Below the pieces are notes generated by a model that saw only the letters and a list, made by a program, of their open reading frames with translations, was not told the DNA's origin and did not search any database. Below are positions 46,168-53,539 of a stretch of 64,000 nucleotides of DNA, piece by piece. Position 1 is the stretch's first letter. The number at the start of each line of letters is the position of its first letter. Origin of the DNA: Enterobacter hormaechei ATCC 49162 (GTDB lineage: Bacteria; Pseudomonadota; Gammaproteobacteria; Enterobacterales; Enterobacteriaceae); assembly GCF_001875655.1 (NCBI RefSeq), contig NZ_MKEQ01000001.1:2232001-2296000 (forward strand), given 5' to 3'. The position numbers and the translations under genes were made by a program.

Positions 46168-46633
46168 CTTTATTCAGTCCGTATGCCGCATCCAGCGAGC
46201 CAGGCTCCATGCGGGAGGTAATGCCCAGGCGGTTCCAGGCGTTGATCGCTACGATGGCGAAGTTTAGCTCTGAAATTTCCACGTCCGAGAAGTGCTCCGC
46301 CACGCTGCGGTACAGCGCGTCGCTTACCCCATGTACGCCAGGCTGGGTCAGCGCTTCGGTGAAGGCCAGCGCGGCTTTCTCGCGGGCGCTGAACAGCGGA
46401 GACTCGCGCCATGCCGCCAGATGGTACAGGCGCAGCTCGCGCTCGCCAGCAATTTTGGCCTCTTTCGAATGCATATCCAGGCAGAAGGTACAGCCGTTCA
46501 GCTGCGACACGCGAATATCGATCAGGTGCTTCAGCGCCGGGTCAATGGAGGTTTTCGCCACTTCCATGCTCAGGGCGGAAAGCGCGTTAGCGAGGGCAGG
46601 TGTGGCTTTGTGGTGGTTGACGCGAGTGCTCAT
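46154..46633 (-). CDS. AhpD-like / carboxymuconolactone decarboxylase family protein
   Basis: 159 residues with the AhpD-type redox motif NGCTFCLDMHSKEA (C48, C51, H55), which marks alkylhydroperoxidase-like members rather than true decarboxylases. Such proteins reduce peroxides with a thiol partner. It diverges from a MocR-type regulator gene (102-base gap), a common pairing that suggests regulation by it. Confidence 0.85.
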   Translation of the reverse strand: MSTRVNHHKATPALANALSALSMEVAKTSIDPALKHLIDIRVSQLNGCTFCLDMHSKEAKIAGERELRLYHLAAWRESPLFSAREKAALAFTEALTQPGVHGVSDALYRSVAEHFSDVEISELNFAIVAINAWNRLGITSRMEPGSLDAAYGLNKANLE

Positions 46634-46735
46634 TGTCTTTCCTCTTTTTTGTGCGGTTTATTTCATGCGATGAGGCAAATCTACGCCGTTAATGACATAG
46701 TAAAAAGACACAAAACATGTGAAATGAGGTAGGAC

Positions 46736-48124
46736 ATGAAGCCGGGCTATCACGAGATTTATACCCGCTATCGCGATAACATCACCCGCGGCGTACTGAA
46801 GCCCGGCGACAAGGTGCCTGCCATCCGCGTGCTGGCTGAAGAGCTGAAGGTCGCGCGAAAAACCGTTGAAACCGCCTATGCCATTCTGACGGGGGAAGGG
46901 TATCTGGTAAGCCAGGGGGCGCGCGGGACGCGGGTGAACCCGGATCTTCTGCTGCCCGCGCAAAACGCCCCCGCAGAACAAGCAACCGGCACGCTGCCCG
47001 CGTCGTTGATTAGCCAGCGCGAACGCGCCGGTTTTCTGCGCCCCGGCATTCCCGCGCTCGACAGCTTTCCCTATAAAAAATGGCTGCTGCTGGCAGGCCA
47101 GGCGACACGCGCCATGCGTCAGGAGGAGATGCTCAACCCGCCCGTTCTGGGCTGGTATCCGCTGCGCGAGGCGATTGCCCGCTATCTCAATATCTCGCGC
47201 GGGTTATCCTGCACCGCAGAACAGGTGCTGATTACCAGCGGCTACAGCGGCAGCCTGCGCCTGATCCTCGACACGCTCGCCAGCCGCAGCGACAAGGTGG
47301 TGTTTGAGGATCCGGGCTACTTTATGGGCCAGCAGTTGCTCAAGCGGATTGTGCCCCGTCTGCACACCGTGCCGGTCGATCGCGCCGGGATGGATACGGA
47401 CTATCTGCTGCGTAATCACCACGATGCCCGCTTCGCCATCGTCACTCCGTCGCACCAGAGTCCGCTGGCGGTTACGCTCTCCCTGCCGCGCAAGCAGCAG
47501 TTGCTCGACTGGGCGTCACAAAACGAGGCGTGGATCATTGAAGATGATTATGACGGCGAATTTCACTACACCCGCAAAGTGCTGCCGTCGCTGAAAAGCC
47601 TCGACCGGCACGACAGGGTGATCTTTATGGGCACCTTCAGTAAAACCATCATGCCATCGCTGCGCATGGGCTACGTGGTAATGCCCGCCAGCACCGTCGG
47701 GGCCTTTACCGACTGCGCGGATATCCTCACCAGCGGCCAGCCGGTCCTGACGCAAAAAATTCTCACTGCGTTTCTTAACGAGGGCCATTTTTTTCGGCAT
47801 CTCAAGAAGATGCGCGCCCTCTATCAGACCCGCCGCGACTGGATGATCGCCGCCCTGCGTGAGGTGTATGGCGATCTGTTTTTCACCGAGCAAAACGACG
47901 GTGGAATGCATATTGTCGCGTTCCTCGCAAAGGGAAGCGCGGACCATGAGATCGCCCGCTGCTGGCAGGAACAGCAGCTTCAGGTGAATGCCCTCTCGGC
48001 GTGGTATCGCGGATCGGGCAAACGCTACGGGCTGGTGATGGGCTATAACAACGTGCGGTCGTATCAGGAGGCGCTGGATTTACTGGAAAGGCCGAAACGG
48101 CAGACGCAAGAACTGTTGAGCTGA
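46736..48124 (+). CDS. MocR/GabR-type PLP-dependent regulator
   Basis: 462 residues. A GntR winged helix (about 1-75; YHEIYTRYRDNITRGVLKPGDKVPAIRVLAEELKVARKTVETAYAILTGEGYL) is fused to a class I aminotransferase domain (about 100-455) with the PLP-lysine region MGTFSKTIMPSLRMGY and the DDYDGEF motif. MocR proteins use PLP or a PLP adduct as effector. It is divergent from the AhpD-like gene, its likely target. Confidence 0.87.
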   Translation: MKPGYHEIYTRYRDNITRGVLKPGDKVPAIRVLAEELKVARKTVETAYAILTGEGYLVSQGARGTRVNPDLLLPAQNAPAEQATGTLPASLISQRERAGFLRPGIPALDSFPYKKWLLLAGQATRAMRQEEMLNPPVLGWYPLREAIARYLNISRGLSCTAEQVLITSGYSGSLRLILDTLASRSDKVVFEDPGYFMGQQLLKRIVPRLHTVPVDRAGMDTDYLLRNHHDARFAIVTPSHQSPLAVTLSLPRKQQLLDWASQNEAWIIEDDYDGEFHYTRKVLPSLKSLDRHDRVIFMGTFSKTIMPSLRMGYVVMPASTVGAFTDCADILTSGQPVLTQKILTAFLNEGHFFRHLKKMRALYQTRRDWMIAALREVYGDLFFTEQNDGGMHIVAFLAKGSADHEIARCWQEQQLQVNALSAWYRGSGKRYGLVMGYNNVRSYQEALDLLERPKRQTQELLS

Positions 48125-48129
48125 AAACC

Positions 48130-48199
48130 GCCGGGTGGCGGCTGCGCCTTACCCGGCCTACGGTCTCCTGTAGGCCCGGTAAGCGTAGCGCCACCGGGC
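48130..48199. repeat. Two REP units between mocR and yjiS
   Basis: Units at 48130-48157 and 48174-48199 located between two convergent stop codons. Confidence 0.85.
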
Positions 48200-48209
48200 A
48201 ACCCTATGC

Positions 48210-48371
48210 TCACACATCATATCGCGATAACCCGACATCCTTGAGCTGCTCGTCGCTCATCTGGCTCAGAATACGGCGGGTACGGTTGATGCGATACCAG
48301 TTACGCAGCGTTTTCGCTACCCAGACAAACGCGATAAACGGACGTTTTGAACGATTCTCGTAGAATTCCAT
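48210..48371 (-). CDS. yjiS: YjiS, small DUF1127 protein
   Basis: 53 residues: MEFYENRSKRPFIAFVWVAK, a basic central stretch, then ILSQMSDEQLKDVGLSRYDV. The C-terminal L..MSDE.LKD.GL motif defines DUF1127, and E. coli YjiS begins MEF in the same way. Short arginine-rich DUF1127 proteins elsewhere interact with RNA or affect phosphate and carbon metabolism; YjiS function is unknown. GAGAG precedes the ATG. It is divergent from yjiR, the neighbour it also has in K-12. Confidence 0.85.
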   Translation of the reverse strand: MEFYENRSKRPFIAFVWVAKTLRNWYRINRTRRILSQMSDEQLKDVGLSRYDV

Positions 48372-48424
48372 GATGCTCTCCTCGCTGTGCCAGTGGGGTT
48401 ATCATCATGGAAAACGGCCATTAC

Positions 48425-48529
48425 AATACAGATTCAAAAACTGCTTTTGTTTACCATACAGATCCGCTAAAACGGTATCTGCATGGTGGTTTACCCATCA
48501 ATCTGTACTGGTTTAATGCTCTGTATGGT
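48425..48529. promoter_or_regulatory. Repeat cluster in the yjiS/yjiR promoter region
   Basis: AATACAGAT (48425-48433) and CATACAGAT (48455-48463) are direct repeats. ACCATACAG (48453-48461) is perfectly inverted as CTGTATGGT (48521-48529), and CTGTACTGG lies between them (48503-48511). MocR-family proteins are known to bind such direct or inverted repeats near their own promoters, so this is the likely YjiR operator region. Confidence 0.5.
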
Positions 48530-48547
48530 GAAAACAAAGGATACAGC

Positions 48548-49963
48548 ATGACGCGCTATCAACATCTGGCCAACCTCCTGGCGGAACGTATTGAACAAGG
48601 GCTGTATCGCAGCGGCGAACGTCTGCCGTCGGTCCGCACGCTGAGCCAGGAGCATGGCGTGAGCATCAGCACCATACAGCAGGCCTACCAGATCCTCGAA
48701 AATCTCCAGCTGATCACGCCTCAGCCGCGCTCCGGCTATTTTGTCTCGAAACGCAAAGCGCAGCCGCCCGTCCCGGCGATGACGCGCCCGGTGCAGCGCC
48801 CCGTGGACGTCACCCAGTGGGATGAAGTGATGATGCTGCTGGACGCCCGCGCCGACAAAGAGATGATCTCCTTTGGCGGCGGCTCGCCGGACATTAACCA
48901 GCCGAGCCTGAAGCCGCTGTGGCGCGAGATGAGCCGCATTGCGCAGCATAACCCGGGCGAAATGCTGAGTTATGACGTGCTCGACGGCCGCCTGGAGTTA
49001 CGCGAGCAGATCGCCCGCCTGATGCTGGACGGCGGCTCTACCGTCGCGGCAAACGAGATTGTCATCACTAACGGTTGCCACGGCGCGCTGTCGATCGCCC
49101 TGCTCTCGGTGTGTAAGCCGGGGGATATCGTGGCGGTCGAGTCACCATCCTTTCACGGCACCATGCAGATGCTTCGCGGGTTTGACATCAAGGCGATTGA
49201 AATTCCCACCGATCCTGAAACCGGGATCAGCATCGAGGCGTTGGAGCTGGCGCTGGAGCAGTGGCCGATCAAGGCGGTGATCCTGGTGCCAAACTGCAAT
49301 AACCCGCTCGGGTTTATCATGCCGGAGGCGCGTAAGAAGCAGGTCTTAGCCTTGGCACAGCGGCACGACATCGTGATTGTTGAGGATGATATCTACGGCG
49401 AGCTGGCGGCGGAGTATCCGCGTCCGCGCACCATTCATTCTATGGACATTGATGGTCGCGTGCTGTTATGCAGTTCGTTTACCAAAACCGTGGCGCCGGG
49501 CCTGCGGGTCGGCTGGATTGTGCCGGGGCGCTATTACGACCGGGTGATGCACATGAAGTACGCCGCGGGCGGGTTTAACGTGCCGGGCACGCAGATGGCG
49601 GTGGCGGCGTTTATCCGCGACGGCCATTACCATCGCCACGTGCGGCGTATGCGCCAGATTTATCAGCAGAATATGGAGACCTACACCTGCTGGGTGCGGC
49701 AGTATTTTCCGGCAGAGATATGCGTCACCCGCCCGCAGGGCAGCTTCCTGCTGTGGGTTGAGCTGCCGGAGACGGTCGATATGGTGTGCGTCAGCAAGCA
49801 GCTGTGTCGGCTGAAGATCCAGGCCGCGGCCGGGTCGCTGTTTTCCGCCTCCGGGAAGTACCGCAACTGCCTGCGGATCAACGTGGCGCTGCCGCCGACA
49901 GACAAAAATCGCGAGGCGTTGAAAAAGATGGGAGAAGCGATTGTGATTGCGATGGAGGAGTAG
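48548..49963 (+). CDS. yjiR: YjiR, MocR-type PLP-dependent regulator
   Basis: 471 residues from ATG 48548 (MTRYQHLANLLAERIEQGLYRSGERLPSVRTLSQEHGVSISTIQQAYQILE), where similarity to E. coli YjiR begins and AAAGGA lies upstream; the frame is open 47 codons further but without similarity. GntR winged helix at 1-70 and aminotransferase domain at about 95-465, with the PLP-lysine motif SSFTKTVAPGLRVGW. Targets are unknown. Confidence 0.9.
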   Translation: MTRYQHLANLLAERIEQGLYRSGERLPSVRTLSQEHGVSISTIQQAYQILENLQLITPQPRSGYFVSKRKAQPPVPAMTRPVQRPVDVTQWDEVMMLLDARADKEMISFGGGSPDINQPSLKPLWREMSRIAQHNPGEMLSYDVLDGRLELREQIARLMLDGGSTVAANEIVITNGCHGALSIALLSVCKPGDIVAVESPSFHGTMQMLRGFDIKAIEIPTDPETGISIEALELALEQWPIKAVILVPNCNNPLGFIMPEARKKQVLALAQRHDIVIVEDDIYGELAAEYPRPRTIHSMDIDGRVLLCSSFTKTVAPGLRVGWIVPGRYYDRVMHMKYAAGGFNVPGTQMAVAAFIRDGHYHRHVRRMRQIYQQNMETYTCWVRQYFPAEICVTRPQGSFLLWVELPETVDMVCVSKQLCRLKIQAAAGSLFSASGKYRNCLRINVALPPTDKNREALKKMGEAIVIAMEE

Positions 49964-50018
49964 TTTTTTGCCGTTGTAGGCCCGGTAAGGGCAGCAATCA
50001 CCGGACGCAGACATTATT

Positions 50019-50042
50019 ACGCTCCGGGCGAAGCCGGAGCGT
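50019..50042. terminator. Hairpin between yjiR and a convergent DUF2171 gene
   Basis: ACGCTCCGG (50019-50027), loop GCGAAG, CCGGAGCGT (50034-50042). A perfect 9-bp stem without a clear T run. Just before it (49980-50005) is a degenerate REP unit. Probably a shared 3'-end structure. Confidence 0.5.
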
Positions 50043-50071
50043 ATACGTATATTTCTTTGCGAGAAATATAT

Positions 50072-50305
50072 TTATGCTTCCTGCCACTCAGCAAAAACCT
50101 CTTTATGGTTTTTGGTCAGGACAACTTTATTATCTTCGACCTTATCGACCCAGCCGAGAGGAATAAAGTGGTGCTTGCCGCCCGATTCCGGGTCGCTCTT
50201 CGCAAGCTTGATACGCTCACCGTCTACATGGTCCACAACCCCGACGTGCGTTCCGCAGCTGGCGACAACCTGAGTGTGATCCTTAATTGCGCTTTTATCT
50301 ACCAT
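50072..50305 (-). CDS. DUF2171-family small protein
   Basis: 77 residues from ATG 50305 (MVDKSAIKDHTQVVASCGTHVGVVDHVDGERIKLAKSD...). AGGAG is seven bases upstream of this ATG, whereas the ATG at 50311 is too close to it. The G.HVG.VD.V.G..IKL.K pattern and later IPLGWVDKVEDNKVVL are DUF2171 (PRC-barrel-like) features. Function unknown; related genes are often stress-induced. Confidence 0.75.
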   Translation of the reverse strand: MVDKSAIKDHTQVVASCGTHVGVVDHVDGERIKLAKSDPESGGKHHFIPLGWVDKVEDNKVVLTKNHKEVFAEWQEA

Positions 50306-50524
50306 AATCATTCTCCTGTTTCGGTTATTTGCCTGTTGCACGAAATTAACTGTAGCGCATAAATTCAGGCATAAAAGGCTTATTAGCATTTTGAAACATC
50401 ATTGACAGAAGCGAATATTGTGTCTATTTAGCGCCGAATTGAAAAAATAAGAATGAGATGAATTATTACCGGCTGATTATTTCCCGTTCATAATTAAATT
50501 ATGGCAACCAACGAGGAGGTATTT

Positions 50525-50710
50525 ATGACGATTCGCAACAATCGGGCAGAAATTTCGCTGGCTCTTGGTGAAGCGGTTTTAGACATCGTGCAAAAAGGCC
50601 ATGAAGTATCGCGAGAAAATCTCGCCCAGGCGATGAAAAATAAAGCGGAGAAAGAGCGCGATGATGAGCGGCTTCTTAACTACTGGAAGGCCTGTAATAT
50701 GCTGGTTTAA
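50525..50710 (+). CDS. Small protein of unknown function
   Basis: 61 residues (MTIRNNRAEISLALGEAVLDIVQ...), mostly predicted helix, highly charged, ending NYWKACNMLV. A very good ribosome site (GAGGAGGT) lies six bases before the ATG at 50525; the in-frame ATG at 50501 is upstream of it and is not used. I do not recognise a family; the length and helical pattern resemble small regulatory partner proteins. A strong hairpin follows the stop. Confidence 0.6.
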   Translation: MTIRNNRAEISLALGEAVLDIVQKGHEVSRENLAQAMKNKAEKERDDERLLNYWKACNMLV

Positions 50711-50715
50711 ACGTA

Positions 50716-50742
50716 GCGGCGTTTAGCCTGACTAAACGCCGC
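50716..50742. terminator. Bidirectional hairpin between convergent genes
   Basis: GCGGCGTTTAG (50716-50726), loop CCTGA, CTAAACGCCGC (50732-50742): a perfect 11-bp stem six bases after the small gene's stop and 14 bases beyond the end of the convergent oxygenase gene. Confidence 0.7.
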
Positions 50743-50756
50743 CTGCTGTTACTCAT

Positions 50757-51878
50757 CTACTCGTCGAAGTACCAGTAGCCCTGGTTAATTAATCCGGTCA
50801 GCTCGTCCACAAACGCCGGATTATTCAGCGCCTCGCCCAGCTCAGCCTGGCCCAGCTCGGTGTAGCGACACAGCGCATCCGCCGCGTTCGCATCCACCGT
50901 TTCCAGCTGTTCGCTGTTGATAAAGAAGCTGCCGTTGATATTCAGCATGCGCAGCCCGCTCAGGCGGGAGAGCGTTTCGCCCCCTTGCAGCGCGTCGAGC
51001 ACCTCTTCTGCGGAATACGGCGGCTCGGCGGCAGCAATATCCAGTTCATGACGCGGCGTCGAGACGAAGCTGCCAAACCATTTCGTGAAATCATCTGGCT
51101 TGCTAATCATGTCGATCATCATCTGGCGGATACGATCAAGCTCGTACTGCTCCACGCGGCCAGGGTGTTCGCGACAGGTCAGATCCGGATCGCTGTAGTG
51201 CTCGCCGCCCAGATCGTTCTCCAGCGCGTAATCGGCGAAGCTGCTGATCAGATCGCGGCCGTTCGGCCCGCGGAAACCGACAGAGTAGTTGAGCGCGGTT
51301 TCATGGGTGAAGCCGTCATGCGGGAATCCAGGCGGAATGTAGAGGATATCACCCGGCGCCAGATCTTCGTCGATGATCGGCTCAAATGGATCTACATGCA
51401 GCAGGGCCGGATGCGGACAGAACTGACGCATCGGCAGTTTGTCACCCACGCGCCAGCGACGGCTACCCATCCCCTGGATGATAAACACATCATACTGATC
51501 GATGTGCGGCCCCACGCCGCCGCCCGGGACGGAGAAGGAGATCATCAGGTCATCAAGACGCCAGTCCGGCAGGACGCGGAACGGACGCACCAGTTCTGCG
51601 GCGGGCATATGCCAGTGATTCACCGCCTGCGCCAGCAGCGACCAGCCGGTTTCACCGAGATTATCGAAATGCTCAAACGGGCCATTGCTCGCCTGCCACT
51701 TGCCGTTAGCATGGCTTACCAGGCGGCTATCGACTTCCGGCTCCATCGCCAGACCCGCCAGTTCATCAGGGGTAATGGGGTCGACAAAATTCGGGAAGGC
51801 ATTTTTCAGCACAACGGGTTGTTTTTGCCAGTATTTTTCAAGAAATTCCGGCCAGTTCAGGTTCAGTTGATACGCCAT
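50757..51878 (-). CDS. RoxA/YcfD-type ribosomal-oxygenase (JmjC cupin) protein
   Basis: 373 residues from ATG 51878 (MAYQLNLNWPEFLEKYWQKQPVVLK), exactly the length of E. coli RoxA. The cupin carries the 2-oxoglutarate/Fe(II) ligands PHIDQYDVF (HxD, about 125-127) and the distal histidine in GFPHDGF (about 187). E. coli RoxA hydroxylates arginine 81 of ribosomal protein uL16. The N-terminal two thirds are highly similar, but the C-terminal dimer/wing region is clearly diverged. The gene is not beside phoPQ, so it may be a second copy. Confidence 0.82.
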   Translation of the reverse strand: MAYQLNLNWPEFLEKYWQKQPVVLKNAFPNFVDPITPDELAGLAMEPEVDSRLVSHANGKWQASNGPFEHFDNLGETGWSLLAQAVNHWHMPAAELVRPFRVLPDWRLDDLMISFSVPGGGVGPHIDQYDVFIIQGMGSRRWRVGDKLPMRQFCPHPALLHVDPFEPIIDEDLAPGDILYIPPGFPHDGFTHETALNYSVGFRGPNGRDLISSFADYALENDLGGEHYSDPDLTCREHPGRVEQYELDRIRQMMIDMISKPDDFTKWFGSFVSTPRHELDIAAAEPPYSAEEVLDALQGGETLSRLSGLRMLNINGSFFINSEQLETVDANAADALCRYTELGQAELGEALNNPAFVDELTGLINQGYWYFDE

Positions 51879-51958
51879 GGTTAGCACCAGTGAGAGGGTA
51901 AACAGGCGCGATTATAGAAGAGACGGCCAGGGGGGAACTTGTCATGGGTCAATCGAGC

Positions 51959-52002
51959 GCGTGTAGGTCGGGTAAGGCAAAGCCGTCACCCGACGCACAC
52001 GC
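51959..52002. repeat. REP-like palindrome
   Basis: GTCGGGTAAGGCAAAGCC...ACCCGAC (51967-51994), extended by GTGT/ACAC flanks, located immediately downstream of the clpP-like gene's stop on its strand. Confidence 0.65.
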
Positions 52003-52012
52003 GGGCTAAAAC

Positions 52013-52618
52013 TTAATCCAGGTTCAGCTCGTCATAATGGGTGATCAGTTTGCCCACGATGCCGTAGTCCAGCGCTTCCGCCGGTGACATCCAGAAGTTA
52101 CGGTCGGTGTCTTTCTTCACTTTTTCCAGCGGCTGGCCGGTGGCATCGGCAATCAGCTTGTTCACGCGTTCCAGCATGCGGATGATCTCACGCGCTTCGA
52201 TCTCAATATCCGTCGCCTGGCCGCGCACGCCGCCCAGCGGCTGGTGGATCATAAAGCGGGTATTCGGCAGCGAGTAGCGGTGCTCTTTTTTCGCCGCCAG
52301 GAAGATGGTGATCCCGGCGCTCGCCACCCAGCCGGTGCCGATAACGTGCACGTCCGGGCGGATGAACTTGATGAAGTCGTGGATGGTGTCGCCCGCTTCC
52401 ACGTGGCCGCCCTGGCTGTTGATGTACAGCTTGATCGGATCGTTGCTGACGCTTTGCAGCAGGATCATCTGCGTGATGACTTTCTGGGCCAGCTCCTGGT
52501 TGATCTCACCGGAGATGACAATCGAACGGGATTCCAGCAGTTTTTGCTGTAGAGCGCCCGCGCCGTTTGTTCCTTCCGCTTTTTCTTTATCGTCACTGCT
52601 TTTCAGTGTGTAGTGCAT
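52013..52618 (-). CDS. ClpP-like serine protease (paralogue)
   Basis: 201 residues. The ClpP fold is recognisable: LYINSQGGHVEAGDTIHDFI, GTGWVASAGITIFLAA with catalytic S100, RFMIHQPLGGVRG with H125, and KDTDRNFWMSPAEALDYG with D172. The triad is complete. The nucleophile context (ASAG rather than ASMG) and the absence of clpX or lon nearby set it apart from the housekeeping clpP. It may process special substrates or replace a ClpP subunit; which AAA+ partner it uses cannot be told. Confidence 0.85.
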   Translation of the reverse strand: MHYTLKSSDDKEKAEGTNGAGALQQKLLESRSIVISGEINQELAQKVITQMILLQSVSNDPIKLYINSQGGHVEAGDTIHDFIKFIRPDVHVIGTGWVASAGITIFLAAKKEHRYSLPNTRFMIHQPLGGVRGQATDIEIEAREIIRMLERVNKLIADATGQPLEKVKKDTDRNFWMSPAEALDYGIVGKLITHYDELNLD

Positions 52619-52918
52619 CGTTATGTCCTCAGCTTGTCGCGCTCAAAATCAGAGTGTAGCCTGTTTTACTCGTCGGCGTCCTCACACAAAACATCGCGTG
52701 TCGTGCGCTGGCTCCGCAGCCAGAAAGATCTCTAAAAACAGCGCTTCACTCCTAACTAATTCGCCACATTTTTATTACACTTTCATATCATCTTCATATT
52801 GATAAATGATAATAATAATTAATGTGTTAGTATGAATGAGGATAGCAAACAGTCGCTTACGTTCAAAAAGGCGCTATTTTATTCTCGATGATTTACTGAT
52901 CACACACCGGGGCGGTGA
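52619..52918. other. Divergent intergenic region clpP-like / response regulator
   Basis: 300 bases. The left part is mixed; 52745-52870 is very AT-rich (repeated TTCATAT and GATAATAATAATTAATG-type sequence), suitable for promoters in both directions. No ORF with a ribosome site and no RNA structure was recognised. Confidence 0.35.
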
Positions 52919-53536
52919 ATGGAACACATTGTTTATGTGGTTGATGACGATGACACAGTCAGGCAGTCCGTTGTTGGGCTGCTGGAATCAGCGGATATAC
53001 ACGCCCTTGGCTTTTCCTCCGCAGAAGCCTTTCTCAGTTACCCCTTTGAGGATCTGCCCTCCTGCGTGATCCTGGATATGCAAATGCCGACAATAACCGG
53101 ATTTGATGTCGCAGATGCGCTGAAAGCCAGCGGGCGGGAAATACCGATCATCTTTCTCACCGGCCACGGCACCATTCCTATGTCCGTCCGGGCGATCAAA
53201 GGCGGGGCCTACGAGTTTCTCACTAAGCCCGTTGAATCCAGCGCGCTGATTGGCTCCATTGAATCCGCGCTCCGGCTGGCACAGCACAACGCCGCCCGCG
53301 TCAAAGAGCACTACGCCCTGAAACAGCGCCATATGTCCCTCACCCCGCGCGAGCGTGAGGTGCTTGAGCTGGCCATCAGCGGCAAGCTCAACAAGCAGAT
53401 CGCCGCCGAGCTGGGCGTCAGTGAAATTACGGTGAAAGTGCACCGCCGCCGGGTAATGGAGAAAATGCAGGTCCGCTCCGTGGCCGAGCTGGTCAGGGCG
53501 GTTGAGCGCCTGACCAAACATCAGCCTGCGGAGTAA
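52919..53536 (+). CDS. FixJ-family response regulator (REC + LuxR HTH)
   Basis: 205 residues. The receiver domain at 1-120 has acidic DDDD (9-12), phospho-acceptor D53 (VILDMQMP), T81 and K103 (LTKPVE). The LuxR helix-turn-helix is at about 138-195 (LTPREREVLELAISGKLNKQIAAELGVSEITVKVHRRRVMEKM). This is the FixJ/TtrR/NarL class. It ends 3 bases from the end of the convergent giant histidine kinase gene, whose kinase core is FixL-like, so the two probably form a phosphorelay (inference). Confidence 0.87.
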   Translation: MEHIVYVVDDDDTVRQSVVGLLESADIHALGFSSAEAFLSYPFEDLPSCVILDMQMPTITGFDVADALKASGREIPIIFLTGHGTIPMSVRAIKGGAYEFLTKPVESSALIGSIESALRLAQHNAARVKEHYALKQRHMSLTPREREVLELAISGKLNKQIAAELGVSEITVKVHRRRVMEKMQVRSVAELVRAVERLTKHQPAE

Positions 53537-53539
53537 CCG

